From Paralichthys olivaceus (Eukaryota > Chordata > Actinopteri > Pleuronectiformes > Paralichthyidae), in the NCBI RefSeq assembly GCF_024713975.1, contig NC_091104.1, forward strand, positions 16,325,580 to 16,389,579: a DNA stretch of 64,000 nucleotides, in the 5' to 3' direction. A program made the position numbers and the translations under genes. How positions within the stretch are numbered: the stretch's first letter is position 1; each line of letters starts with the position of its first letter. The notes beneath the pieces are model-generated. The model was not told where the DNA came from. It searched no databases and was given only the letters and a program-made list of their open reading frames with translations. This document shows, one piece after another, positions 12,086-25,241 of this stretch.

Positions 12086-15000
12086 CAATTAGCCTTGCAC
12101 TGGTAATTACTCAACAACTGCTCAGATACAAAAACATGTTTGACGTTTGTGCTGGGAGTGCCCTTTTACGCGTTTATTCTCTGTTCAAGTGCAAAACAAA
12201 CGGCAATAGCAGAGGGACAGTGGCAAAGAGAAACTATGGATACAGTGACATATGTGGTGAGGCCTTTGGTCCCTGCTGACAGTCCATGTGTCAAAGGTGG
12301 AGCTGCTCCGTGAGGATCAATACCGAGTATTGAACGAGCAGTCGTTTCTTGCTGGTTGGGTCCACCACAGGCCCTGAATGGTGGGAGGGAGGCATGTACT
12401 GCGGTCTCCTGGCACACTGGCACGCAGACAGCCATTACACACATGGCCTCGGATCACCCTCGACCTGATTTACACACTTCGCACTACGTCATGATGCAAC
12501 CATCCATCAGACGTCTTTACTCCACTGTCATGTCACCTTACAGCCATCACAGCGTGATGCCAGTAACCAAAGCGTGTTGTTGGTTGTGCAGTAAGGGTAG
12601 AGGAGTGCTGACATGGCTGTGTTTTGTCAACAGTGTAGCACGAGGGCGGCTGGAAAGTTCCACAACAGACCACAGGCTCTTATTACACCGAGAACTGTAA
12701 TGTCAGGAGCCTGAAATCCCACCTAATGTCGGCTGAAGTTAGGGAGGTTGAAACTGAGTGAAAACAGACGTCCATAACAATTTTTTTACACTAGATAATT
12801 TATGACATATGTTTGAGAGCTTGAAAACATGCAGGAGCCAGTCAGTTTTAACTTTGAGGAAGAAAAGTGACACATGAATTTATATTAACTGAACTTTCTA
12901 TTTGATACAGTTTTGCTCAAACTTTTTACTGAACCCAACTGTGAACATACAGACACATCTTCTTTTTAACAGTAAATGATTCAACAAACATCTGGAAATT
13001 GTCTGTATCCAATTACAAGTATTGGTAACATCTTCGGACAAAAACAATATGAAAGCTCTCATCACAAATGATCTAAAAACAGTATTTCTGTATGTGAAGT
13101 CAGTCTTGAGTTGACACGGCACAGTGCTGTGAGAAAAAGAAAAACCCTTTGCTCTTCTAATTGTGGCAGCAGGTGATCTCTCCTCGGAGGGCGACATGCT
13201 TAGATGCCTCCGATCTATTGGAAGCGCACATCAAAAGCCCCATTGATTGGCCCGGACAGATTGAGGCATACAGATCAAATGCACTGTAAAGAAGTGTTAA
13301 ACTGCCGCGCATTTAACGGGGCCAAAAGGTGCCATCTGTTTTCATTGTGGCTAATTTCCTATTGCACTTGCCCACAATCAGGCCACACAACCCACTGACA
13401 CTGGAGGGCAGAGACAGTGGAGCATGTGGTCTGATCAATCTCAGTGCATCTGAACAGACTGCCGAGGCAGTACAAGGGCCGGTTCGGAGCCAGTGCTTTC
13501 AGTCTCCAACCAGATCTTTTTGTATCTTTGGCCAGAAAATAGTGGCTCAGGAGTGGCTCTAACTCTCTACAAGAAAGAAGCCCTTATGTCATGGGCTGGG
13601 GGTGGGGGGTTATTGTGAACAACAAGACCAACCATAACTTTGTTGTACCCGCCATTTATTTAAATATTCGTGAGCTTGTGCTACATACATACATTTTCTG
13701 CAGAGAACTATAAGGTTAAGAATGCCAAAGCGAGGCAGCAGTTGTCTGTGGAGGAGACACCACCGATACGTTATTGTGTAGTCATCCGCTGAATTCCTGA
13801 AGTCCAGCGTTTGACTATGTACAGAGGGTGAGGGCAACAGCAGGCTAAGAATTGACTGAAGGGAACGGTCACACATTCGCAAATGTCACGTTACCTTTGC
13901 CACCACTTCATCAGCGAGTATAACATTTTCTTCCGATGACAAAAGCAAATCTGCATCGTGGCTTCACGTGGACTCCAACCTTGGTAAGCTGTGACCCACG
14001 ACATTCACCTGCATTCGCATATATGAGAGTACATATCTCTTTGATAATTCTCTTTCAGGTGAATCATGTCATCTGGGTCACTGTTTAAGTCACTAACTGT
14101 CCATTATGTAAATGGCCAGTAAATACATATTGACATTTAACAGGGAACATTTTAATTAACATGGTCTTTGATGTCTGGTACATTGATGAGGGACACAAAT
14201 AATCATCATGTGTTTTGGAAATAATTAGTATCAACAACGTGTGGACTATATTTTGAGTAAATATACAGTGAGTCAGTCTCTTACACAGTCCAGCATCAAA
14301 CATAGACAAAACGGCACCAGCATTTTTATGGATTAAATCAATACTATGGATTTTTATTTAGCATTTTTAAGATAAAGCTCTAGAAAACAAGCAAGCGATT
14401 CCACCAAGTAGCCTCTTATGAACAGCAACTTGCCTTATATGTATACTTTCGAACCTCTTCATTTCCCAATAAAAATGTTATTGTTAGGATTTGGATACGA
14501 GCTAAGAAGCCATTCAACAATCAGAAGTCATGCTTTACAAAACACTGTCACAAAGAAAAATGATGTTCTACACAAGACGTCAGATGAGACTGTGGTGGGT
14601 CTGTTTCCAAGGCCGTGTTTATTGGAGAGCAATGTAGCAGAAAAGAGTGTGTTATATTATTGTTTGCACGGGCCAAGAGCAAATAACTCATACAGCTCAA
14701 ATTAATTCAGGCCGTGGTTTCTATGTATTTATATACACAAACATAAAAGGAGCAATAAAATCAGGAGGTGAATATAAAAGCTCCTTTCTGGCATCACCCG
14801 CAGGTGCTTCTCCACGTTCCAATCCAAGCATCGCTGCTTGTTTAGCACAGTCCAGGGCTTTACAAGGGATTGCAACCTGAGCTGCAGTTGGAAACCTTAA
14901 CCACGGTCCATCAAATATTAAAGTGTATGGATGTTTTGATGTGTATCAAGGAGAGGCTTGATACACTTCTCTCTACAAAGCAGATTGATGAGATCAGATT

Positions 15001-16660
15001 AACCAGTAAAATGCCTTATATAAGTGAATTAAAGTCATTTCTACACTGTGAACAGAGCAGGAATAATAGGGTTAAATCACTGTACGAGGCTGCACCAATC
15101 CTCCACAATATCGGTGCGATTTCAATGGTGGGAACTCCGACTGCTTGAATACAGCAGAGCCGTGAGATGTCTGGGCCTCTTACTCACACTGCTCCAGACT
15201 CAATGGTCTATTGTCTCTGCCTTAATGTGGAACCTCAAACCTATAAGTCAAAGGTGGGGGGTTAGAGATGAAGTCATCTCTGCAGGAGAGCACTTCAGCC
15301 AGACACCTTCGCGGCCAGGGAACGGCCCCTGAATCCTGTTCCCTCACTGTAAATCCTCCCAGACGTGTTGGCCTGCTGCAGCGGCGATAAAGGTAACAAT
15401 GCCTGTGCCCAGCATATGGCATTTGAATTTATTTGCACAGCAGCCTTTATATACTGTTTTGAGTTCATTTTTCTTTTCCCTCTTGGAACAATTATATGCA
15501 CTTGAAAGGAGGTGAAAGTTTTCTCAACTGGCCCGAGTGGAAGTTAGTTCAACAAACACTGTAATGTGTGGGATACAATCTGCTCTTTAATTCATACAAA
15601 TGTGCTTTCAATTGAGGGTATTATGAGTTGTGTTTTTTAAATGAAGTGCCTGAACAGCTGGGTGCTTGCACTTGTTATGGTATTTCACTCAAGAATAATA
15701 AACAGTAATGTAAAGTGAAATAATGCTCCCTTTTCCTCCCTGTGTGCATGAATGTGAATGAATGTACATCTCTACGTGTGTGTATGTTTCTGTGTCAAAA
15801 CTATCTGGTGATGAAAATCCAATAAGTGTTAAATAAAGAGGAAATACTTAAAAGCTAGATACAAAATAACTTAAAAATTGATCTTTACACCAAAAGACTT
15901 GGATGATATGTTTTTGTCTTTTGGAAATCGCGGGCTCCTCAGCTGATTTATGAGTGACACAATGTGTTGGCAACAATGTGAGTCCATTATCATACAGCTG
16001 TGGATTTATCTCCCCATCTTTTCTTTATCTAAAAGTAAACACAAGTAACAAGAGAGAAAGGTGTAAAACCAGAAGGGTAGAAGGCACACGGTGCGTCCTG
16101 GCGCGTAAAAACGCGCCACGAAACCGTGATCCCTGATTTTCTTATTTTCCTAATTGTTTTCATATTGTTTGGATGTTTAGTGTCTGATAGCCAACAGCGA
16201 ATTTACCAGAACCGACAGCCTGTATGTGTCAATCTATAATATAACAATAAATTGCTGTAGAGTTATAAAATAGTCATGAAGTCATCTCTCCATTTGTTCT
16301 GTCAAAAATTAACTCAAGAAACAAGAGTAAATCTCGAAGCGTAAAAGGCGCACGATACCTTCAGGCGCGTAAAGACGCACCAACAGTGATGCCTGATTTG
16401 TCTACTGTCCTAATTATTCCCTTATCGAAACTATTACAATAAATGAATATTGTTTTGCACTATACTTTAGTTTTCTGTTTTTGTGGATTAACAACCTGCT
16501 GTAACGCTGCAAATTCAGTTTTTCTTTTGGAACAGGTGAAGCAAAAACACTCAAAATGTTATAATGACCGTTGATGCTGCTCCAAGCAAAGGGAAGGTGG
16601 AGAGGAGGGTGGGCGGTGTTTGCTGACCGACAGAGTCCTTGTAATGACACCACACCGCGG

Positions 16661-16667
16661 TATATAA
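16661..16667 (+). promoter_or_regulatory. dll4: dll4 TATA box
   Basis: TATATAA lies about 400 bases upstream of the dll4 start codon in a locally GC-richer segment. Transcription would be expected to start near 16690, giving a leader of about 375 bases without an intron before the start codon. Confidence 0.6.
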
Positions 16668-16713
16668 ACTGGGAGGGACGTCAGACACCCTTCACTGCAG
16701 TCTCTATGCGCTG

Positions 16714-16869
16714 ATGCTCCGCCACGCTCTCGCATCACCGTCAGCAGCACGAGCCTCGCATCAGCACATCAGCAAACTCAGAGCACGTCTGAGCGCCACG
16801 ATGGATGGGCAACGTAAAGACCGCAGAATGACTCACTTGTGGATATTGACGTTACTGATACTTGTCTAA
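16714..16869 (+). other. Upstream ORF in the predicted dll4 leader (51 codons)
   Basis: If transcription starts near 16690, the leader carries a two-codon ORF (ATG CGC TGA at 16706). It is followed by a 51-codon ORF from 16714 to the TAA at 16867-16869, with in-frame internal ATGs at 16801 and 16828. Its last 13 residues (MTHLWILTLLILV) are hydrophobic. It ends 197 bases before the dll4 start codon. Its likely role would be to lower translation of dll4; no homology is recognised. Confidence 0.45.
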
Positions 16870-17066
16870 CCTCTGAGCACTGGATAACTCAACTTTTTTC
16901 TTCCTGGATACGGATCGTGGAGCTGGCTCTTGTCCCGCAGGCTTTTGGAGGATTATATTTATTTTGCCATCACTCCGTTTTGTGCCGTCACACTTGGAAT
17001 AGGAGCGTTTTGTTTTTGTGGGAGGACTTACTGATTTTTTAGGATACGCACATCAAACTCTAAAGG

Positions 17067-20000
17067 ATGGCCGTTTGGTTCACCTCTGTTCTTATAATAG
17101 TTTTATCATTATTTACTCAGGTATTATTTTATCTTTATAACTTCATAGCAATTATGTCCAGATAAAAAAATGCTGCATTTCTTTAGTTTTGCTCACAATT
17201 CCCATATCTTTGTGTAGGTTCTGGGAACAGGTGTGTTCGAGCTGGATCTCCATCACTTTCAGAATAATAAAGGTTTGCAGGCAAACGGACTCAGCTGCAG
17301 CATGAGCGGCTGCGGGACTTATTTCAGGGTTTGCTTGAAGAACTTCCAGAAGCCGGTGTCTCCCGGACGCTGCATATTCGGCGAAGCTGCCACACCTGTC
17401 CTGGGCACCGAGTCCTTCAGCATCCGGCCGGACGCCAGGCTGCGTCTTCCGCTCAACTGCACCTGGCCGGTAAGAGAGCACCAGCCGCGGGGCAAGGACG
17501 CATGGCTTCACACACAATAAAAAGTCAGAAGATAGAAATGAAATAGATAAAGCAGTATAATATGAATAATAAAGATATTATAAAATTAATGACTAAAATA
17601 GATTGAGCAATAAACTGAACGATATGAGAAATAAATAACTAGGCGTCCTCACAAGGTCTAAAAGTTCCACTGGAAACATGTTTTTCGATAAAAAACAAAT
17701 GTAATAGCCTAATTTACTAAATTAACATAAAACAACACGCACCACAATTAATTAAATACAGCATATATGTTGTATATGTCATAGAAATGCATATTTATCA
17801 AAGCCAAGTGTTGTACAGCAGACCATAAGTGATCCAGTGTTATGCGTAAATGGCAGATTTTATTCTCATATATTAAATATTCAGATATCAGCTAACTTAT
17901 TAATAAGTCATCAATACAACTTCTCTATATATGTAAACATATATACATGTTAGGGTGATGTTTATTTCTCGACCTTTTTTCCCGCAGGGTGCTTTCTCCC
18001 TAGTTATTGAAGCCTGGTATTCTCCTGCAGCGGACCCACCTGGAGGTGAGGACACGTTGCACAACTCTCAGTCCAACACCAGAGGGAGATATGTAGCATG
18101 TGTCCTATACATTGCCTATCACACATTTTAATCTGTAGCCCTCACTCAACGCATTTAAGTGCTGGCAAGTGCATCTAGCGTGTTCAGCGTCATAGATCCG
18201 TGTTTGTTAGGATGACTTATGAGTCACAGGACGATTCCTCCCAGTCACATCTGTCCAACACAATCACACTTCCCCTGTTTTATTTTTGGCCTGCATGGGA
18301 AAGTGTGCAGAATGTGAAGCCCTGCCAAAAAATCCCATTGATAGCCTTTTCCTGGATTTTACACCTTTTTTTGTTTGGATACTTCAGTAGAGGGGAAATA
18401 ATGGTCACAAGTGAAGAGAAGAGGACGTTTCATGAGTTCCCACGCTGTTAGATTAATGAACTACACCACTGATTTAAATTTATAATGGCCTCTTCCTCCT
18501 GTAATTCCTTTCCTATGTTTTTCTTCCGCAGACACCACCAACCCTGATTTCTTGATTGGCTCTTATGCCATCCAAAGACAGTTGGGAATAGGGCATGAGT
18601 GGTCCCAGGATGTGCAGAGCGGGACGCAGACGGAGCTAAGGTACTCATACCGGTTCATCTGCAATGAACATTACTACGGGGACACTTGTTCCAAAATATG
18701 CACACCGAGAGACGACCATTTTGGCCACTACACCTGCAGCCCCGACGGGCAAATAGCGTGTCTGCCGGGATGGAAGGGAGAATACTGCCAACAACGTAAG
18801 CAAGAGTAAAGACACCATATGGACACTTTTTCTTTTCTTTGTTTGTGATAAAGAAGGTCAAGAGACAGGGGGTCCACACTGCTGCTTAATAAAGTAAATT
18901 AGGCCTGAAATGAAACTGAAACACAATGAGAACAATATAAATGACATTTTTGTGCCTTTGATTCATATCAAAGCAACATATTTTGTAAATAAATTGTGAA
19001 AGAAACACATGTGAAGCTTCCTTTAGTTTTATTGTCATGACCTCAGGTGTTCGATTTCCGGTAGAGGAGGCGTTCAGGTGAAACACACGCGGAAGTGCAC
19101 AGCTTTTGGCGCACTTTCGCTTCGGGCGCGCGCAGTTTTAATCCGGGGCTGTGGTGGAGCAGCAGCACGCGCCGGGGTTAATCGCGGCATTATCGGCTGC
19201 CACGCGCCACTAAATTGCGGCCCTCCATTGTTGAGGCGGTGCAGGGTGGCAGCTGCGCGCGGGGCTCGGACAGCCCACCGATAACAATGGGGCAGCTGTC
19301 CTGCTTTTTTTTATTTTTTTATCTGAGAACAAGCATCTGCTCCACAACCGAGCTGCCGTTTTAACACTATGTATATATGAACCCATGCTAAATCACTGGC
19401 ACATAAACACAGAGCAGGCGCAGAAAATGATCATAGTCCACTGATAAGGTCAGGTAACAGCAGGGTTTTCTTATTGTGCAAAGACAAGCATCACTAGGTG
19501 ATAAAATCCTTATCAACTGCTTGTTGTAAATGCAACATTAAAAAATCTCGAGGTTTAAATGTCCATGTTTTTTTTTCCAGCAATCTGTCTTGATGGCTGC
19601 AATGACAGGAATGGAAACTGCACATTACCTGGAGAGTGCAAGTGAGTATTCAGTACTTTTAAATTAAAATTATTAAATATTCTGACATGGAGAGATCCTC
19701 AATCTGTCATTACACACAATGATCAACATTTAAAATGACTAGGTCTAGAGAATATATTAAGAACAGATAAACAAATATAAAATATAATAGTTTTATTTAT
19801 ATTAGTTTATTGTTAATGGGGTTTACAGGTTTATCTGGGTGTATGTTTGCTGATGTAAAAACTTTAGTTTACTGAACAAACAATGTAGAAAAGAGACATT
19901 TATTTTTATAATTTATGTAAATGTAAAATGTTTTTTTTTCTAACTTTCTTTTTATTTATAGTCGAAATCAAAATAATGCTTATAGTAAAAGAAGTCTCAC

Positions 20001-22298
20001 TTATACATCTCTAATGGGTATTGCATATCCTTTCCTTATTTTGTATTAACAAGTATGGACCTATGTAATCATGGATAAAATATCTGTGTGTATGAGCCAG
20101 CAGTCATGTTGAACTGTTTAATGTGTGAACAGGTGCAGAGAGGGCTGGCAGGGACTCTTTTGTGATGTGTGTAAACTCCATCCGTCCTGTAAACATGGTA
20201 CCTGTAAAGAGCCGTGGCAGTGCACCTGCAAAGAAGGCTGGGGAGGCATCTTTTGTGACCAAGGTGTGTTACTTTACTCTCTCTGAGCTGCAAAGATGAA
20301 AGAAAGCTATCTAAGGAAATGGCATGAAATGTTAGAACTCTATATAAAAGCCTCAGTATAGCACCTCTGGTTCCCTAAGTTATGTTTCCACCCTTTTCTT
20401 TACAGATCTGAACTACTGCACCCATCACAAACCCTGTGCCAACGGGGCCACATGTATGAACACGGGCCACGGCAGCTACACCTGCACCTGCTTGCCAGGC
20501 TTCAACGGGGTCAACTGTGATTTAGAGGTCAGGGAGTGTCACAGCCAGCCCTGTCACAACGGAGGCCGCTGCCTGGTGAGTGCGGAAGTCTCTCTCTCTC
20601 CTTTCCCACAACACAGGCTTTCCTGTTTTTGTTTTCGCCTCAGTATATCTGCTTGTCCAGGAGGATGCTATCGATTGTCAAGTCAGTGGATGACCCAGTT
20701 CACAGAGCGTGTACTGAAAATAGAATTCAGACTGAGGATAATGGGGTTTGTTGGGGGCAGTCTGGAACAGGATGCGATTAATAAAACATCTGAAAGGGAG
20801 CATTTTGATAAACTTTGTATCGTTTTCCTTGCAGGACTCTAAGGCCGGCTATAAGTGTGAATGCCTGCCGGGGTTTGAAGGGACACGCTGTGAGAACAAG
20901 ATGCTGACCTGTGCAGACACACCCTGCTTCCACAGTGGCAAGTGCAAAGAGAGGGATCATGGGAATAGCTACATATGTGAGTGTCCAGCAGGATACACTG
21001 GACTCAACTGTGAGATGAAGGTGGATAAATGTACCTCACTGCAATGCACCAACGGTAATACATCTTTCTCTCTACATGAAAAATAATTCTTCTCCCTCTG
21101 AATATTTATGTTAGAAATAATATATATGAGTGAGGCTTCTACAATAATGTTTTGTTTTCAATAGGTGGACATTGTGTGACCCAAGGTAACCTCCGACTGT
21201 GCAGCTGTCGTTCAGGCTTCACGGGACTGCGCTGTGAGATCAACATCAATGAGTGCGCTCGAAACCCCTGTGCCAACGGCTCCACCTGCATCGACCGCAT
21301 TAATGACTACACCTGCACCTGCCCCCCGGGGTACACGGGCCGCCACTGCGACAAGCCCACAGACCGCTGTGCCTCTCGGCCCTGCTTGAATGGAGGGACC
21401 TGCACCACGGGAGCCAAAGGCCAGCCAGCCTGCATCTGCCCTACCAATTACAGTGGACCCCAGTGCCAGTCCAGTGATGTGCCTTTAGCCACCACCTCCA
21501 GCCCAGACATAGGCTGGGAGCCCAATGACAAGCTGAGCCTGGCAGCCATCAGCTTAGGAGCAGGCCTGGTGGCTGTTCTGGTGCTTTTCTGCATGGTTGT
21601 GGTGCTAATACGTCACATCAAGAAGCAGAGAAACAAGGAGCAGGACTCAGAGACTATGAACAACCTCTCCAAGGTGGACTTTCAGAAAGAAAACCTCATC
21701 TCTTCTCTAGACCTCAAGAATACTAATAAAAAGATAGATCTGGAAGTGGACTGTCCCAGGGAAAAGTCCAATCACAAACACATCAACCACTACCACCTGG
21801 ACTATAAAACCTCTATGGGGTACAAGGACGAAATGTCCCTTTTGGACAAAGATGAAAACTGTGAAAAGATGAGAGAAGACAAAAAGCATCTAAGTAGAAT
21901 GTACAGGTGAGTGGACAAGGAGCAGTTCAATTATTTCTTTTTTTACTGCACTACATTGTCATTTCAGTTGTCAGTGGTTTCTGGAGAATATATTTGTCAT
22001 GTGTTGTAAGACACAATTATCTGAAAATGTTGATCAAAGGAAAATCAAAGTAACTGTTATGATCTATCTTTACTTTACAGTGAAAGACCAGAGTGTAGAA
22101 TATCAACAATATGTTCTTCCAGAGATTCGATGTACCAGTCCGTCTTTGTAATAGCAGAGGAGAAAAACGAATGCATCATTGCAACTGAGGTAAGTTTTGT
22201 CATGATTCATCTTATTTAGTGTGTGACCTGCATTGTTTCTGTTTGAGTGATTCTCACCTTTCACCTCATTTGTCTATCATCTCCTCTCTCAGGTATAA
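17067..22298 (+). CDS. dll4: Delta-like 4 Notch ligand (11 coding exons)
   Basis: Single-pass ligand that activates Notch on neighbouring cells, best known in arterial and tip-cell selection. Coding exons: 17067-17120, 17218-17469, 17988-18045, 18532-18795, 19581-19641, 20133-20263, 20406-20575, 20835-21054, 21165-21906, 22081-22189, 22293-22298. All have GT-AG borders and the frame is continuous. The product is 688 aa, close to human DLL4 (685). Order: signal peptide (1-18), MNNL domain (about 19-100), DSL domain (about 159-207, with [12 protein letters not shown] and the DDHFGHYTC core), eight EGF repeats (about 208-490), a membrane segment near 530-555, and a cytoplasmic tail ending ATEV, the PDZ-binding end of Dll1/Dll4. 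The first ATG after the TATA box that gives a signal peptide was chosen. The downstream neighbour chac1 is also next to DLL4 in human, which supports orthology. The last exon holds only Val plus stop. Confidence 0.96.
18046..18531 (+). promoter_or_regulatory. dll4 intron 3, candidate arterial enhancer
   Basis: This 486-base intron follows the third coding exon, the same relative position as the mouse Dll4 intron-3 arterial enhancer. It contains a perfect RBPJ site on the reverse strand (TTCCCACG, 18437-18444) and a second RBPJ-like core (ATGGGAA, 18295-18301). It also has a perfect AP-1 site (TGAGTCA, 18220-18226), several ETS cores (for example TTCCT near 18235 and 18350) and SOX-like ACAAT near 18260. 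Seen: the motifs and position. Inferred: enhancer activity. Confidence 0.4.
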
Positions 22299-22980
22299 TA
22301 CATAGAAGACATAAGACATTATGTATCATCAACATTTGGATTTCCTTTGGACTGTTTACACGTGTGGAGAGACTGGGATTTATTTAAATGAAAGTTGCTG
22401 CTCTTGAAAAAACTTGATAACTGGATGGAGCCGGTGTGCTCGTCGAATGCAATAGTACTAAAAGCCTCTAAACTTTGTGAGAATGTAAAGACTGAAAAAA
22501 AAGAAAAAAACTTCTGCAGGAAATAATGAGCAAATCTGACTTGTGGGTGCGCCATTGATGTTTTTCCACTCAAACCCTTGTCGGCTCCGTCCAAGTTCGT
22601 CCGAGGGCAACAAACCGAGACGTTCATGCCTGCGTGTTGATTGAGAAGAAGAGGACTATATCTTCAAGTGCTCCTCTCCACCTTATTGCAGTAATCAGCA
22701 ATCAACAAATCAACTTACTGCCAACAAGCCTGTGGAGGTAGCCAGCCTTTTCCATGTTTTTGTGGCCTGCAATGCGCTATGCAAACAAACGGAAAAAATC
22801 AGCATTGTGCTAAATAAAAAAAAAAGGGACAACAACTACTGAAAACGGTTCATTTTTGAAGAATAAGGTTATCAGTTTTCATTTTTTGTAAATCAAATCC
22901 TTTTTTAAAATAAAGATTGTATGCAGCCTAGATCAGAAAGCCTTATATGCATGTTTAAATAAAACATTGTGCCCCGCCTT
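22299..22980 (+). other. dll4: dll4 3' UTR
   Basis: AT-rich region after the stop codon with poly(A) signals near 22907 and at 22958-22963 (AATAAA). The second is followed by a GT-rich stretch, so an end near 22980 is plausible. A longer form reaching about 23420 cannot be excluded, because further AT-rich sequence follows. Confidence 0.5.
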
Positions 22981-22989
22981 ATCTTGATT

Positions 22990-24940
22990 CCTTTGCACAG
23001 CAACGTGGAGATAAATGGAAGATCAAAAGATGCAATACGCTATAGCGCCATGCAGAGAAAGTCATGATAGGGCCTTGTTTTACATTATGCAAGATCACCC
23101 TTAGAAAAAGACAAAGAAGTACATGAAGTGACTATCGTACCAAGGACGCCTTCAGAGGAAATTACTGAACTAATAATGTTATTTTGTAAGATTAGTATTT
23201 CATTAGTAATTTAAGATTATGAAGCACTGATCTCTCTCTATGTTTTATAAGATTATTTTGTATATACTGTATATTTATATGTTGAGATTAGAAGTATGAT
23301 TTGTACATCTGTTTTTAAGTGGATGTCCCCAAAAAGGTGAATTTATTTTTAAAGTGTTTGTTGGTGTTTTATTTTATTGTTATTATTTTTGTTTTGTTAT
23401 ATAAAAGAGGAAAACAATGAATACATATCTGGTACACTGTTTGTTTGTTGGTGGTTGAGTGTACATGTGGTCAGATAGCGATCCTAATTTCAATGTTGGA
23501 ATCATCTAGAAACCTTACATGTGTGTCAGCTGGTGTGGAAGTGGCTTCTACAGCGTGTATAGATGCAGTTGTATATACTGTATTCGGCCCGGTAGCAGTT
23601 CTAATGATTCCGTGCCTACTGTATGTCCTGTGTCAGTGTGATGTGAAATCAAATGTGCTAACAATCATTCAGTGGACAGTGTTGTAATTGGCCTGGAAAT
23701 GTAAGGAAATACACAAACAAAAAAAAAAGATATATATTTAAAACAATCTGTATGTGAAAATGAAGAGTCTGTGTGATCTTTCTACTTTAAACTGCTTCTC
23801 TGGACATGTATAGACATCACATCTTTGAGTAACCATAGCTCTTACGTACGCCAGAGATTAGATATGATTTTTGGTGATAAGTGATCAGGCAAAGGCTGTA
23901 AACTGAGAGGGGGAGGTGATGTAGGACGGGTGTTCAGAATTTTAACCAGTGAGAAAATCTGTATATGCCCTTAAGTGTAAGCAACAGCAAACAGGGGCCC
24001 CCACAGGCCCAGCTGCTGCCAAGCCACCATGAATGAGAGAGTCATAACAAACCAGCCGAGGCCCTGTCACTTTGAACACTGTGTTCTTTATTCGCCTGAC
24101 CCCTTACAACTAATGTCACAGCAGGAACCAAGCTATCTCTTCACCTACCACATGGGGGCAGTGACCTTTGTGTGAAAGTACTCCACTGTAAAATCTTAGC
24201 TCATCAAATATCATGCACAGGGAGTGATCGGCCTTCACGGTCACACCGGTGCACTGGACACGTCTCTGCAGAACACAGACACCTAATGAGCTTACGGGAG
24301 AACAGATATAACAGTCCCAGCTATTTATAGGTAATGTGATTACACCTGCTGGGCTATCACTGACAGTTTGACACTGATAGATACAATAGGTGCTCCCACA
24401 TTAGAAAAAAGGAATGTTTGATATGAGCTGTGCAGTAACTACTGTGCAATCTGCTGACTATGACACTTTATATTCATTTGTTTTGATCTACCTTGGGTTG
24501 CTTTAACTGCATGAAATAAGATAAGATAGAACTTTACCTGATTTCAAGATGATTGATTTTGCTCCAAAAGTTGAGTAACATAAAATAAAAAGAATAAAAC
24601 CTAAAATAAGTGAGGTATAAACATACCCTGTGTAATGCTGAGTAAGAGGAAACCAGTGCCTGGATAAATAACAATACAAGCATAAAGTAAAAACTGGACT
24701 AAAATAGGAATAGAAAACTTAGTAAACAAGGTAGGAAGTCAGTATTGCACATGAAATAAAACAATAATATTGCACATAAAGTACACGAAAATTAATGAAT
24801 TTCTTCTTTAAAACTTTTATTAAACTTTCATACACTTGAAGGAAGAAGGAGAGAAAGACAGAAATAATGAAAGAAATGTAACAGAAAGACACTTTGACCA
24901 GTTCAACGTGAAATCTCTCCTCCACTTTCCACATGTTCTG
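22990..24940. other. Intergenic, dll4 to chac1
   Basis: No coding exon is recognised. The first 450 bases may be an extended dll4 3' UTR. The rest is AT-rich, with a more complex, evenly mixed block near 23990-24260 that could be conserved non-coding sequence. I see no specific element in it. Confidence 0.5.
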
Positions 24941-24988
24941 TTCTCAGCTCCACATGCCAAGAATACCTGCCACCACCAAACCGACGCT

Positions 24989-25082
24989 GATTGGTCTATC
25001 CGTTATCTGAGCCAGCCCTTTGCGCAGTTTCATTGGTCGAGAGCGCCTGGCGCTGCCGTCCTCTGAACAACAAATACACGTG
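24989..25082 (+). promoter_or_regulatory. chac1: chac1 promoter motifs
   Basis: Two inverted CCAAT boxes (ATTGG at 24990-24994 and 25032-25036) flank a C/EBP-like TTTGCGCA (25019-25026). An E-box CACGTG lies at 25077-25082. On the reverse strand AATGAAAC overlaps the second CCAAT box and differs in two of nine bases from a C/EBP-ATF response element. Mammalian CHAC1 is induced by ATF4/CHOP, so these motifs are the natural candidates. No TATA box is apparent. Confidence 0.4.
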
Positions 25083-25205
25083 TTTTTTACAAGAAGATAC
25101 AGAAGAGAAGAAGCGTCTCCCCTCATCCCGGCGGCTTTTGGACGGATCTGTGTCCGGTAACCGACTCAACTCTCTCTAAGAAACTGAACCAGCATTTTGA
25201 AAAAG

Positions 25206-25241
25206 ATGTTTACTGCCTACGTGATGTGCTGGAATGTGTAG
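25206..25241 (+). other. Short upstream ORF in the chac1 leader
   Basis: ATG to TAG in 12 codons (11 residues, MFTAYVMCWNV), ending 76 bases before the chac1 start codon. Upstream ORFs are frequent in mRNAs induced by the integrated stress response. Its presence in the mRNA depends on transcription starting before 25206, which the promoter motifs suggest. Confidence 0.4.

Larger units (their letters stand above)
1..16600. other. Gene-free 5' flank of dll4
   Basis: No convincing coding exon was found on either strand. The open frames are short, lack family resemblance and have no consistent splice borders. The stretch holds microsatellites, a degraded tandem repeat, one copy of a dispersed repeat, a G-rich tract and several clusters of endothelial transcription-factor motifs, listed separately. 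The length is compatible with a regulatory flank of a developmental gene; this is inference. VPS18, the upstream neighbour of DLL4 in human, is not seen here. Confidence 0.7.

Noticed and set aside
16801-16869. MDGQ... ORF as the true dll4 start
   Set aside because: Its hydrophobic end looks like a signal peptide, but it runs into TAA at 16867 with no donor joining it in frame to exon 2. The ATG at 17067 gives a signal peptide that splices directly in phase.
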